Shown piece by piece: positions 1-9,300 of a stretch of DNA of 64,000 bases. Under the pieces are notes generated by a model. That model saw only the letters and a list, made by a program, of their open reading frames with translations. It did not search any database and was not told the origin of the DNA. Each line of letters starts with the position of its first letter. The first letter of the stretch is position 1. The position numbers and the translations under genes were made by a program. Source of the DNA: an uncultured Flavobacteriaceae bacterium. GTDB lineage: Bacteria > Bacteroidota > Bacteroidia > Flavobacteriales > Flavobacteriaceae. Location of the stretch: contig CANLQD010000003.1 in assembly GCA_947493175.1 (NCBI GenBank), positions 1 through 64,000 on the forward strand, written 5' to 3'.

Positions 1-57
1 GCCCACCGCAACGGCTTCAACTCTCATCCATCATCCACATCACTGCCAAAGCGGGTG

Positions 58-65
58 CAAATATA
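58..65 (-). promoter_or_regulatory. -7 promoter element (TATATTTG) reading leftwards
   Basis: The minus strand reads TATATTTGCACCCGC, matching the Bacteroidota -7 consensus TAnnTTTG. It closely resembles the element before tRNA-Lys in this window (TATATTTGCAGCCGC). It would drive a gene to the left of the window. No well-spaced -33 TTG is visible, so the call is tentative. Confidence 0.35.
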
Positions 66-299
66 AGAGGGTTTTTTAAATAAAAAATAAAAATTCAAAT
101 CTTTTTTAAAATAATCTAACCGCCCTTTTTTAACACCTTAAATATTAGCTTCTTAGTCCCTTTATTTTTTTTCAAAAGGGCATTAAATTTAACCTAAAAA
201 AAATAGCTAGACAAGGAAAAGGTTTAAAAAAATGAATCTAAATACACCACTACCTTCGCCACAATCAACCCATCTATTAAATAAAAGTATCTTTTACCG

Positions 300-395
300 G
301 CACAAGCTGCGTTAGGGATTGCAGCGGCATCCCCTGACAGTACCGTCAGGGATACAGCGGAAAGCCCGGCCAGCTTTTAAAAAAAGCTGGAAACG
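300..395 (+). ncRNA. Candidate structured RNA, Flavobacteriia intergenic motif
   Basis: This stretch does not code. It holds two strong hairpins in close order: CCCTGAC/GTCAGGG (332-338 with 345-351) and CCAGCTTTT/AAAAGCTGG (370-378 with 382-390). They are linked by the motif GATACAGCGGAAAGCCCGG and preceded by GCGTTAGGGATTGCAGCGGC. From memory, this 'GGGATTG(A/C)AGCGGCATCC ... GGATACAGCGGAAAGC' layout recurs between genes in Flavobacteriia. It may correspond to a described RNA motif such as Flavo-1, but I cannot confirm the identity. The hairpin arms are variable-looking and the flanks look conserved, as expected for a structured RNA. A -7-like TACCTTCG lies at 251-258 upstream. Function unknown. 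Confidence 0.45.
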
Positions 396-781
396 CCCTT
401 AAACCCATACCAGACAGTCAAAAGGATAACCACAAGCTATGACCATCGAGCACAGGCCAAGCTCCCAGAAACCCGAATCGACTCGGCGCAGGACCATCGG
501 GTGAGATATTTGATCAAGCCAAGAAGCTATGAGTCGAGGTTGGCCTGCGCGGACCTAGAGCATCGGGATTCAACCATCTGTTTTAAACATGCCATAAAAT
601 ACAGCTTTCCGACTCCTAAAATTCGGGAAGATTTTCACTGATGGAATCCGCTATTTTAAAGTTTATCGTACAGTACGCCGTAATGAAGCCTTAAAATACA
701 GTGCAATGACATGCCTTTGAAGCAGTTCTGAAACACAATCGCCTCCAATACACAGCCCGACTTAAAAACCGTATATATATA
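396..781. other. Non-coding region upstream of thrS
   Basis: No credible gene is visible. It contains a long-range inverted repeat CAGGCCAA/TTGGCCTG (453-460 and 540-547) and a partial direct repeat AAGCTATGA (434-442 and 525-533). These could belong to a second folded RNA or simply be degenerate sequence. Confidence 0.3.
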
Positions 782-812
782 TTGTAGGCATCGCTAGTAG
801 ATGTTATCTTTG
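782..812 (+). promoter_or_regulatory. thrS promoter (TTG-N20-TATCTTTG)
   Basis: TTG at 782-784 and TATCTTTG at 805-812 are separated by 20 nt, a good match to the Bacteroidota sigma-factor consensus TTG-N(17-23)-TAnnTTTG. Transcription would begin near 818. An ATG at 801 therefore lies inside the promoter and the ATG at 837 must be the start. Confidence 0.75.
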
Positions 813-836
813 CCCTCTTATCGTCAAAACGAGGAA

Positions 837-2774
837 ATGATCAACATTACATTACCAGATGGATCGGTTAAAAAGCATGCTGCCGGAAGCACTGCTATGG
901 ACATCGCGAAGGATATTAGTGAAGGTTTGGCCAGAAACGTTATTTCTGCCAAGTTCAATGATACTATTATCGAGACGACCACCCCACTTGAGGAAGACGG
1001 TGCCTTGGTGCTTTTCACCTGGAGAGACGTTGAGGGAAAAACTGCCTTTTGGCACTCCTCGGCCCATATTTTGGCGCAAGCATTGGAAGAACTCTATCCC
1101 CATGTGAAACTTTGGGTGGGACCCGCAATCGAAAACGGATTCTATTACGATGTAGATTTGGGGGAGGAAAGCATCTCGGATAAGGATTTCAAGGCCATTG
1201 AGGACAAAATGCTTGAAATTGCGCGAGGCAAACACGATTTTAAAATGCGCGAGGTATCCAAATCGGAAGCTCTTTCGTACTACCAAAATAAAAATGAGTA
1301 CAAGGTCGACCTTATCGAAAATCTGGAAGACGGCACCATTACGTTCTGCGACCATTCTACTTTCACCGATCTCTGTAGAGGTGGCCATATACCGAACACC
1401 GGCATCGTAAAAGCGGTAAAAATTTTAAGTGTTGCAGGCGCTTATTATAAAGGAGACGAGAATAACAAAATGTTGACCCGCGTTTACGGAATTTCTTTTC
1501 CGAAACAAAAAGAGCTTACCGAATATCTGGCCATGTTAGAGGAGGCCAAAAAACGGGACCATCGAAAACTGGGCAAGGAACTGGAACTGTTTACGTTCTC
1601 ACAAAAGGTAGGCCAAGGACTTCCTCTTTGGCTTCCTAAAGGAGCCGCTTTGCGGGAGCGTTTGGAACAGTTTCTAAAAAAGGCCCAAAAGAAAGCAGGC
1701 TACGAGATGGTGGTAAGCCCTCATATTGGTCAGAAAGAACTTTACGTTACCTCTGGGCATTATGAAAAATATGGTGCAGATAGCTTTCAGCCAATTCATA
1801 CCCCGAAAGAGGACGAGGAGTTTCTTTTAAAACCCATGAATTGCCCCCATCATTGTGAAATCTTCAACCATAAACCTTATAGTTATCGTGAACTACCCAA
1901 ACGATACGCCGAGTTCGGAACCGTTTATCGCTATGAACAAAGTGGCGAGTTGCATGGTTTGACACGGGTTCGTGGTTTCACCCAAGACGACGCCCATATT
2001 TTTTGTACCCCAGATCAATTGGACGAAGAATTTAAAAATGTGATAGACCTATCATTATATGTTCTGGGTTCTTTGGGGTTCGAAAACTTTACTGCCCAAG
2101 TCTCGGTACGTGACTTGGAAACTCCCGAAAAGTATATCGGCTCGGTAGCGAATTGGGAAAAAGCGGAAAATGCCATTATCAATGCCGCCAAGGAAAAAGG
2201 ACTTGATTATGTTATAGAAACCGGAGAAGCCGCTTTTTATGGTCCAAAACTAGACTTTATGGTCAAGGATGCCCTCGGCAGAAATTGGCAACTTGGTACG
2301 ATACAGGTAGATTACAACTTGCCCGAACGCTTTGATCTCACCTACAAAGGCAGTGACAACGAGATGCACCGCCCGGTAATGATCCATCGCGCACCTTTTG
2401 GGAGTATGGAACGTTTTATCGCTTTGTTGTTGGAGCATACGGGGGGGAATTTCCCTCTTTGGCTGATTCCGGACCAGGCCATTATTCTCTCTGTGAGCGA
2501 GAAGCATGAAAAATATGCCGAAAAAGTTTTAAAATACTTGGAAAATGCCGAAATTCGCGCCCTCGTTGATAATAGAAACGAAACCGTAGGCAAAAAAATA
2601 CGGGAGGCCGAGATGAACAAAATACCATATATGCTCATCGTCGGAGAGAACGAGGAAGCCCACGGAACCATTTCTGTTCGAAAGCACGGAGGAGAAGATT
2701 TGGGATCCATACGGATAGCCGATTTTGAGGACTTGGTGAATAACGAAATAAATAGTACCTTAAAGTCGTTTTAA
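837..2774 (+). CDS. thrS: Threonyl-tRNA synthetase
   Basis: This class II aminoacyl-tRNA synthetase charges tRNA-Thr in the cytoplasm. The N-terminal TGS domain begins [10 protein letters not shown]. An editing domain follows with [17 protein letters not shown] and a [18 protein letters not shown] segment that supplies the metal/editing His and Cys residues. The class II core shows [12 protein letters not shown], the motif 2 region [20 protein letters not shown] and the motif 3 region [18 protein letters not shown]. The C-terminal anticodon-binding domain begins near WLIPDQ. The start at 837 is preferred over 801 because the -7 box covers 805-812, GAGG precedes the ATG, and family members start with MI(K/N)ITLPDGS. 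The protein has 645 residues, normal for the family. It heads the cluster thrS-infC-rpmI-rplT, an arrangement known across bacteria. Confidence 0.97.
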   Translation: MINITLPDGSVKKHAAGSTAMDIAKDISEGLARNVISAKFNDTIIETTTPLEEDGALVLFTWRDVEGKTAFWHSSAHILAQALEELYPHVKLWVGPAIENGFYYDVDLGEESISDKDFKAIEDKMLEIARGKHDFKMREVSKSEALSYYQNKNEYKVDLIENLEDGTITFCDHSTFTDLCRGGHIPNTGIVKAVKILSVAGAYYKGDENNKMLTRVYGISFPKQKELTEYLAMLEEAKKRDHRKLGKELELFTFSQKVGQGLPLWLPKGAALRERLEQFLKKAQKKAGYEMVVSPHIGQKELYVTSGHYEKYGADSFQPIHTPKEDEEFLLKPMNCPHHCEIFNHKPYSYRELPKRYAEFGTVYRYEQSGELHGLTRVRGFTQDDAHIFCTPDQLDEEFKNVIDLSLYVLGSLGFENFTAQVSVRDLETPEKYIGSVANWEKAENAIINAAKEKGLDYVIETGEAAFYGPKLDFMVKDALGRNWQLGTIQVDYNLPERFDLTYKGSDNEMHRPVMIHRAPFGSMERFIALLLEHTGGNFPLWLIPDQAIILSVSEKHEKYAEKVLKYLENAEIRALVDNRNETVGKKIREAEMNKIPYMLIVGENEEAHGTISVRKHGGEDLGSIRIADFEDLVNNEINSTLKSF

Positions 2775-2802
2775 AAAAGTTTAACCAAAAAAAGTATAAG
2801 TC

Positions 2803-3357
2803 ATAGCAATACGTAAAAGATTTAGGCCCCAACCTAGGAGGGAAAATAAAAACCCTCATAAAATCAATGAGAAAATTTTAGCACCCCAAGTTCGCTTGGT
2901 GGGTGATAATGTAGAAGTAGGTGTTTATCCGATAAGGACGGCACTAGACAAAGCTGAGGAGGCAGGTTTGGATTTGGTAGAGATTTCACCGAAAGCCGAC
3001 CCTCCCGTTTGTAAGATTATAGACTATAAGAAGTTTCTTTACGAACAAAAGAAACGGGAAAAGATACTAAAAGCGAAAGCGTCGAAGGTTGTAGTCAAAG
3101 AGATTCGGTTCGGACCGAATACCGATGACCATGATTACGAATTTAAAAAGAAGCATGCCGAAAAGTTTCTGAAAGATGGAGCCAAGTTGAAAGCGTATGT
3201 TTTCTTTAAAGGACGTTCGATCGTTTACAAAGACCAAGGTGAAATTCTGCTGTTAAGACTGGCTTCCGAATTGGAAGAGCTTGGAAAAGTAGAACAAATG
3301 CCTAAATTGGAAGGAAAGCGAATGACGATGTTCATCGCCCCTAAAACGAAGAAATAA
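2803..3357 (+). CDS. infC: Translation initiation factor IF-3 (AUA start)
   Basis: IF-3 binds the 30S subunit and rejects non-AUG start codons and wrong initiator pairing. In frame upstream of the first usual start (TTG at 2896), the sequence reads ATA GCA ATA CGT AAA AGA, giving (M)[28 protein letters not shown] split over positions 2803-2886. This is the IF-3 N-terminal segment seen in relatives (MAIRRRF...HRINGKI). No ATG, GTG or TTG precedes it in this frame. The AUA at 2803 therefore gives a 184-residue, full-length IF-3, against 153 residues from 2896. Signature segments are [20 protein letters not shown] and [15 protein letters not shown]. Only 28 nt separate it from thrS. A rare start codon is known in infC of other bacteria (AUU in E. 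coli) as an autoregulatory device; here this is inference. Confidence 0.93.
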   Translation: MAIRKRFRPQPRRENKNPHKINEKILAPQVRLVGDNVEVGVYPIRTALDKAEEAGLDLVEISPKADPPVCKIIDYKKFLYEQKKREKILKAKASKVVVKEIRFGPNTDDHDYEFKKKHAEKFLKDGAKLKAYVFFKGRSIVYKDQGEILLLRLASELEELGKVEQMPKLEGKRMTMFIAPKTKK

Positions 3358-3543
3358 GTGCCCGATTAAATTCGGCATTAAAATATCGAGGAATCCCTTA
3401 ATAGGTTTAATTCGATTTATCCTTTAGCTGTTCTGCAAATGAGCGGTTTAAGGATTATTTTTTGGAAAGTAAGTGAGATGACCCTTTTAAAGTGCTCAGG
3501 GTGACCGTATATAAAGAGCGCTTGAATTTTTAAATAGGAAAAA

Positions 3544-3741
3544 ATGCCTAAGCAAAAAACAAAGTCCAGCGCCAAAAAGCGATTTAAGCTTACCGGAACT
3601 GGAAAAATTAAAAGAAAGCACGCTTTCAAGAGTCATATATTGACGAAGAAATCTAAAAAGCGTAAGCTCGCATTGACCCATTCTACGTTGGTACATGAGT
3701 CAGATGTCAGCAATATTAAGGAACAGCTTCGATTGAAGTAA
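3544..3741 (+). CDS. rpmI: 50S ribosomal protein L35
   Basis: This 65-residue, very basic protein starts [21 protein letters not shown] and contains the KKRK-rich segment typical of L35, a small protein of the large ribosomal subunit. The length fits the family. It lies between infC and rplT as in most bacteria. The 186-nt gap after infC (3358-3543) contains no gene and is long enough for a leader region or a promoter. I could not identify a defined L20-type autoregulatory leader in it. Confidence 0.97.
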   Translation: MPKQKTKSSAKKRFKLTGTGKIKRKHAFKSHILTKKSKKRKLALTHSTLVHESDVSNIKEQLRLK

Positions 3742-3862
3742 ACGTTCTACAGGTAATTTAATCATAACCATGGAGTTGGGCACATCACAAAAGCAATATA
3801 TAAATTGTTAGTGAACCATCAAGAGGCGCCAGTCGCCCGCCCACTACAAAAAATTAAAAATT

Positions 3863-4207
3863 ATGCCAAGATCAGTAAATGCAGTAGCTTCTAGAGCCAG
3901 AAGAAAAAAGGTGATGAAGCAAGCCAAAGGATACTTTGGAAGACGTAAGAATGTTTGGACCGTTGCTAAAAATGCGGTCGAAAAAGCGATGCTATACGCC
4001 TATCGCGACAGAAAGAACAAAAAGAGAAATTTTCGTGCCCTTTGGATTACCCGTATCAATGCAGGTGCCCGTATGCACGGAATGTCGTACTCCCAGTTTA
4101 TGGGTAGGGTAAAAGCAAACGGAATTGAACTAAATCGAAAGGTATTGGCCGATTTGGCCATGAACCATCCGGAAGCGTTCAAAGCCGTTGTCGACAAGGT
4201 CAAATAG
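3863..4207 (+). CDS. rplT: 50S ribosomal protein L20
   Basis: This 114-residue protein begins [24 protein letters not shown] and shows the L20 core ([22 protein letters not shown], then [23 protein letters not shown]). L20 binds 23S rRNA early in assembly and, in several bacteria, represses its own operon; no such site is proven here. The gene closes the translation cluster and is followed at 4236-4261 by a strong terminator. Confidence 0.98.
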   Translation: MPRSVNAVASRARRKKVMKQAKGYFGRRKNVWTVAKNAVEKAMLYAYRDRKNKKRNFRALWITRINAGARMHGMSYSQFMGRVKANGIELNRKVLADLAMNHPEAFKAVVDKVK

Positions 4208-4235
4208 ATTTTTAGAAATACATCTCACTTTTCGG

Positions 4236-4261
4236 AAAGTCCGGCTTAAAAGCCGGACTTT
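4236..4261 (+). terminator. Rho-independent terminator after rplT
   Basis: AAAGTCCGGCT (4236-4246) pairs perfectly with AGCCGGACTTT (4251-4261) around a TAAA loop, with T-rich sequence downstream. It lies between rplT (rightward) and the leftward lipoprotein gene, so it may serve both. Confidence 0.85.
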
Positions 4262-4284
4262 CTTATTTACACACCTTTAATTGG

Positions 4285-4893
4285 CTATATCTTATAGTGG
4301 ATCCTTTTCATCAAATCTTCATAATCAATAATTTGAGAACGAATCTCGAGCATCTCAAAAGTGGAAACGGCAGAGGTAACGATGTATTGGGTCTGAAAAA
4401 TACTTTTCATAGGAAAACTTATCTCATGTTTGATCTTTATGTACTTAGACCTTTCGGTCCGCGTTATCTTGCTTTGTAACCTTTCATAAGTAAGATGGCT
4501 CCACTGCTGTGCTAGATGAGCTTCTAACATACCCAAGTATTGATTGGCATCTTTCTTTGAAAAGTTTATATGATCGGAACCACGAAACAATATGACATCA
4601 CCCAGATCACTATCGTTCATATAAACTGAAAAATCAACTCTATCTGCTTGCAATCCTTCAATAACACTTTTCAATAGTTCAAATTCTCCGCTGCTGTAAT
4701 TTTTTTCCGAAAAAAGATATGTCAATTTTTCCGTTGTAACCTGTTCGTATTTCACAGGAAGCAATACAGTTCCTTTCACAATATCTATATAATGTTCCTT
4801 GAAATTGTCTTTTTTAAATTCAGTTCCTTTTGCCGTGTCTTGTTTACAGCTGATTATAAAACAAAAAAGGGCATATAGGATGTAAGAACGCAT
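4285..4893 (-). CDS. Putative lipoprotein of unknown function
   Basis: The 202-residue protein begins MRSYILYALFCFIISCKQD. This is a short hydrophobic signal ending in a lipobox-like IIS-C, so export and lipidation at that Cys are likely. The rest is soluble, mixed alpha/beta in composition, with a TEKLTYLFSEKNY segment, FSVYMNDSDLGDVILFRGSDHINF in the middle and a basic C-terminus ending MKRIHYKI. I do not recognise the family. The gene is monocistronic, converges with rplT and lies 63 nt downstream of the co-directional YjbQ-family gene. Confidence 0.75.
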   Translation of the reverse strand: MRSYILYALFCFIISCKQDTAKGTEFKKDNFKEHYIDIVKGTVLLPVKYEQVTTEKLTYLFSEKNYSSGEFELLKSVIEGLQADRVDFSVYMNDSDLGDVILFRGSDHINFSKKDANQYLGMLEAHLAQQWSHLTYERLQSKITRTERSKYIKIKHEISFPMKSIFQTQYIVTSAVSTFEMLEIRSQIIDYEDLMKRIHYKI

Positions 4894-4956
4894 ATAACAA
4901 TGATTTTAAATTAACTAAAGAAGAGTTCACAAAGGTTTCTGAACTCAATAAATATG

Positions 4957-5379
4957 TTAGTTCCCAAATGCGGTAATCACCAAACTTCTCCCAGAAGCGT
5001 GATTTCGGTGTTCACATAAGTAAATACCTTGCCAGATCCCTAGATTGAGCTTTCCCTCTGTAATCGGTATTTGAATCGACGCACCCATCAACGAAGCTTT
5101 GATATGGGCGGGCATATCATCGGGGCCTTCATACGTATGTATGTAGTAGGGAGCATTCTCCGGGACCATAATGTTCATATGACTCTCGAAATCGGTTCGC
5201 ACGGTAGGGTCCGCATTTTCGTTGATCGTAAGACTGGCCGAAGTATGTTTGATGAATACTTGAAGAAATCCAATACTTATATTACCAATTTCTGGAAGGC
5301 TTTTGGTTATTTTAGATGTAATGAGGTGAAAACCTCTTTTATGTGCCGCTAAATGTATCTCTTTTTGGTAGACTTGCAT
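4957..5379 (-). CDS. YjbQ/UPF0047 family protein
   Basis: This is a 140-residue single-domain protein of the UPF0047 (YjbQ) family, a small cytoplasmic trimeric beta-fold. Diagnostic segments are HTSASLTINENADPTVRTD, EGPDDMPAHIKASLMG and the C-terminal LNLGIWQGIYLCEHRNHASGR. The conserved His, Asp and Glu residues in these segments form a metal-binding site in solved members. E. coli YjbQ has been reported to have secondary thiamine-phosphate synthase activity, but the physiological role is not settled. The gene is transcribed away from the HAD phosphatase, with a 95-bp shared upstream region. Confidence 0.9.
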   Translation of the reverse strand: MQVYQKEIHLAAHKRGFHLITSKITKSLPEIGNISIGFLQVFIKHTSASLTINENADPTVRTDFESHMNIMVPENAPYYIHTYEGPDDMPAHIKASLMGASIQIPITEGKLNLGIWQGIYLCEHRNHASGRSLVITAFGN

Positions 5380-5447
5380 GTTCTTCGATTTTCTAAATAA
5401 GTTTACAAAAGATGCTAAAACTAAGGTAATATGAACGGGAGAACAAA

Positions 5448-5455
5448 TACCTTTG
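5448..5455 (+). promoter_or_regulatory. -7 promoter element (TACCTTTG) for the HAD gene
   Basis: TACCTTTG matches TAnnTTTG and lies 19 nt before the ATG at 5475, the same geometry as at thrS. No clear TTG -33 element is at the expected distance. Confidence 0.5.
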
Positions 5456-5474
5456 TTCGCGTCAATTTTTATCT

Positions 5475-6281
5475 ATGGATTTTTCTAAAATTAAAATGGT
5501 CGTTTGCGATATGGACGGCACCTTACTCAACTCGAACCACGAGGTGAGCAACCGCTTTTTTGAACTTTTTCAACAACTACAAGAACGAAATATTCGATTC
5601 GTTGCCGCCAGTGGTCGCCAGTACCATAGTATCGTGGAAAAATTACGCCCGATCAAGAATGATATCATCGTCATCGCGGAGAATGGTGGTTTTGCCATGG
5701 AAAGAGAAAATGAGTTGCTTTCTACTCCGTTACCCAACATCCATAAAAACCACGTGCTCAATGTTTTGGAAAACATACCTCACATTCACCCGGTGTTATG
5801 CGGTAAGCATAGCGCTTATCTCTTGGGGAACGACACTGATTTCATCACAAAGTTGCAAGAGTATTACACGGAATATGAACTTTTACAAGACTTACATGCA
5901 CACCAAGGGGAAATCCTTAAAATTGCCATTTATCATTTTGAGAGTTCCGAAAAGTATATCTACCCCGCTGTAAAGCATTTGGAAAACGAACTAAAAGTAA
6001 AAATCTCAGGTACCAATTGGGTCGACATATCAAGCCAGAATGCCCATAAGGGGTTTGCCCTGCAAAAGGTTCAGGAATTACATAGGGTAACCCCTGCCGA
6101 AACCATGGTTTTTGGAGACTACAACAACGATTTAGAAATGTTGGCTTTGGCCGACTTCAGTTTTGCCATGGCCAATGCGCATCCCATGGTAAAGGAAGCT
6201 GCCCATTACGCTACCTCCAGTAATGATGACTTTGGAGTGGAACGGGTACTGCAGCAACTACTTGATAACGCAAACCAATAG
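5475..6281 (+). CDS. Cof-type HAD-superfamily phosphatase
   Basis: This is a 268-residue HAD hydrolase of subfamily IIB (Cof-type), a cytoplasmic enzyme that dephosphorylates sugar phosphates or related small molecules through an aspartyl-phosphate. Motif I is VVCDMDGTLLNSNHEV with the nucleophile Asp near residue 11, motif II is FVAASGRQY, and motif IV is VFGDYNNDLEMLALAD. A C2-type cap lies between motifs II and III. The length is normal for the family. The substrate cannot be told from the sequence. It stands alone, with the YjbQ gene divergent and the GH9 gene convergent. Confidence 0.92.
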   Translation: MDFSKIKMVVCDMDGTLLNSNHEVSNRFFELFQQLQERNIRFVAASGRQYHSIVEKLRPIKNDIIVIAENGGFAMERENELLSTPLPNIHKNHVLNVLENIPHIHPVLCGKHSAYLLGNDTDFITKLQEYYTEYELLQDLHAHQGEILKIAIYHFESSEKYIYPAVKHLENELKVKISGTNWVDISSQNAHKGFALQKVQELHRVTPAETMVFGDYNNDLEMLALADFSFAMANAHPMVKEAAHYATSSNDDFGVERVLQQLLDNANQ

Positions 6282-6342
6282 TAGGTTCATAGTAGAAAAG
6301 GTCGTGACCAGGAAGCTCTTATCATGACTCCGTCATAAAAAA

Positions 6343-6366
6343 AGCCCTGACATAGTTGTCAGGGCT
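6343..6366 (-). terminator. Terminator for the GH9 gene (convergent)
   Basis: AGCCCTGACA (6343-6352) pairs with TGTCAGGGCT (6357-6366) around TAGT. On the minus strand it is followed by a run of seven T, making it the terminator of the leftward GH9 gene. It also lies in the path of the rightward HAD transcript. A small ATGAC/GTCAT hairpin sits just to its left. Confidence 0.85.
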
Positions 6367-6388
6367 GTTCTATTCTGAACAATGTTAT

Positions 6389-9300
6389 TTATTGAACAAT
6401 CAGTTTAGCCACCTTCGCTTTATGTGTTACGCCGTCTTTCGTTTTTAATAGATACATCCCGGGAGATAACTTACTTACATCTATGATATTGTCCCCTTTG
6501 CGCTTGTTCCCTTCGGAAACAACTCTACCAGAAAAATCGGTGACCAAAAATGAAAATTCGTTTTGGGTCTGTACTTGCACGATTCCGTCTGGAGCTGGAT
6601 TTGGGTAAACCACATATGACGATGTTTTAGAACCACTGCTCGACGCAGTCACCTCAACCGGTACCAAAGCCAAATTGTCTAGCCGATCGGGCCAAGATCC
6701 TCCCGGGGGTACGATCAATATCTGAAATTGATAGTCGGTCGCCGAAGGTGCTATATCCGCTGCTATGGGAAACGTAAATTCAAGTGTCCCCGTACCTGCG
6801 GAAACGAGGGCACTACGGGTTTCGAAAATCGTGTATGGTGCAATTCCTAGCTGCCACCAGCCTAACACCTCTCGATCCGTACTAGCTGAATACTGAATGG
6901 ACAATACCGCCTCGCTTCCCTGCTCGACACTCAATAGACCATCTACCGAAATAATATCATCAGGAAAATCCTCGGAACCGTCGCCATCGATCAACTCAAA
7001 CCGAAAACTATCGGCTTTTAGCCAATCTGCCAGTGCTTTGATGTTAATGGTGTGTGACCCCTCTGCTAATGTCGCATCAGTTTTCACATACCCCCAATAA
7101 GAGTCTAGATCTAAATCACTGATAGAACTTTCTTCCAGGGAAAAATCGGTTATCGCCCCATCCAAGCTCAATTGATAGCTCAACACTAGATTACGGTCGG
7201 TTCCCGTAGCTTCACCTACGCGCAACCGTAAAGCAAGCTCATAGGTACCCGCCTCATCTACCTGAAAATCGAATTTTAGTTCGTCTCCTGTATCGAACAA
7301 CCGCACATGCTGACCATTATTGGCCCCAGGATTATAGGAATCGGGCGCCACACTATTATTTGTGCCCACATCTGCTACTACCTCGTATACATCTTCAATT
7401 TCGATTTCATTGCTGCTTCCATTTGAATCTTCATCGCTGACATCAACACTACCGATGCTCAGATTATCAAAGCGATCTGGCCAACCACCACCAATAGGTA
7501 CAATGATGGTTTGGAACTGGTAAATATCGGCAGCGACCTCTACATCGGATGGAATCTCCAGTACCACTTCCAAACTACCGCTTCCTGCATTTACCGCCAC
7601 GGTCTCGGCATCAAAAGTCGTATAGGGTGCGATTCCCAATTGAAAAGCAACGTTGATTTCACGAGCTTCACTAGCCGTATAATCGACGGTGAGGGTATAG
7701 CTGCCACCTGGTGACACTACTTGTGGGCCATCGACCGCCACAATATCATCTTCAAAATTGCCGCCTCCTATTAGCTCGAACGAGAAACGGTCAGCTTTGA
7801 GCCAATCGCGCAAGGCAGTGATATCAACGGTATGGATACCCGCTGTAAGCGTCGTGGTCAACACCATTTCTCCCCAATGGGAATCGATATCGAGTTCGGT
7901 AATAGTGGTTTCATCCAACTCAAAAGTTGCCACCTCGCCGTCAACACTGATCTGATATTCAGATACCAGATTCGACTCCGTGCCACTGGCCTCGCCTACT
8001 CGAAGTCGTACCGCAAGTTTGTACTCCCCATCTTCCGATACATTAAAATCGAATTTCAAAGCGTCGCCGGCGTCGAAGAGGCGTACGTGTAATCCGTTGC
8101 TGGCCTGGGGGTTAAAGTTATCGACACTTACCGAGTTATTGTTGCCGACATCACTGACCACCTCATAAATATCCTCTATTTCATAGACACCTTGTGTGGT
8201 TCCGGGCGGTGGGGTGCCATCGGTTACATCTACCCCTGTTAGCGGTAAGTTATCCAACAAATCTTCAAAACCGCCATTTGCGGGAACGATGTACACTTGA
8301 AACTGATATTCGTCCTGGGCAATCGGGACATCTTCCGGAACCTTCAGCTCTACAGTAATTTGACCATTGCCAGATGCTACAGGGGTTACCACGGCATCAT
8401 AGACGGTATACGGGTCTATGGCTTGTTGAAAAGCCACTACAATTTCACGGTCTATTCCGGCAGTGTAATCCACTACCACCTCCTGAAGGCTGCCAGGGGT
8501 TACTTCTTCGCTAGCGGTCACTGCACTGATATCATCTACATAGTCGGGTTCTTCTTTGGTCAAAGCAAATGCAAATCGGTCCGCTTTTGACCAATATTTG
8601 CTTACGGATATAATTACATTGTGCGTCCCTTCCTCCAGGTATTTCGAAGTAATCAGCTCCCCCCAATAGGTGTCATCGTCTAATTCGGAAATTGACTCTT
8701 CATCCAATGTAAACGCTTCTATCTGCTGGCCATCGATCGATATCTCATAGTTTTCGGCAAGGCTGCTATTATTTTCAGAGGCCTCCCCGACACGGAGTCG
8801 AAGTGCTAAATCATAGCTGCCTGCTGCCCCTACCTCAAAATCAAAAGTCAAGGCATCTCCACAATCATATAGCCTCACGAATTCGCCTTCGCTCGCACCC
8901 GCATTGGACGCATCTACGATTACGGCACTGTTTTCACCTACTTCTTTGTATACTTCGAATACATCTTCTATCTCAAGGACACCTGAAGTTATACGTTCAT
9001 CGTTACTGGGCACTTCCGAATCCCCTCCATAGCGCGCTACGTAGTTTGCCAACAGTTTTATATAGCTACTTTGATAATAGATAGCCGGTTCTACCAAAGC
9101 CCACGGACTTTCATTGGCGCCACCGATGTAATTATTTTCGTCGCTATATGCCTTTAGGCCCGGTTGATCGCCCAACATGGCATTATCGTATGTAATACCT
9201 CCTAAGGAAATCTTAGTATTTGCATTTGCCAGTGGGTTGACACCTCCGGTGATAAGTCCTGGAACCGGACCGACCCCGTTTTTCACACCATCATAAGGGC

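Noticed and set aside
801..836. N-terminal extension of ThrS from ATG 801
   Set aside because: Contains the -7 promoter element and is absent from the family.
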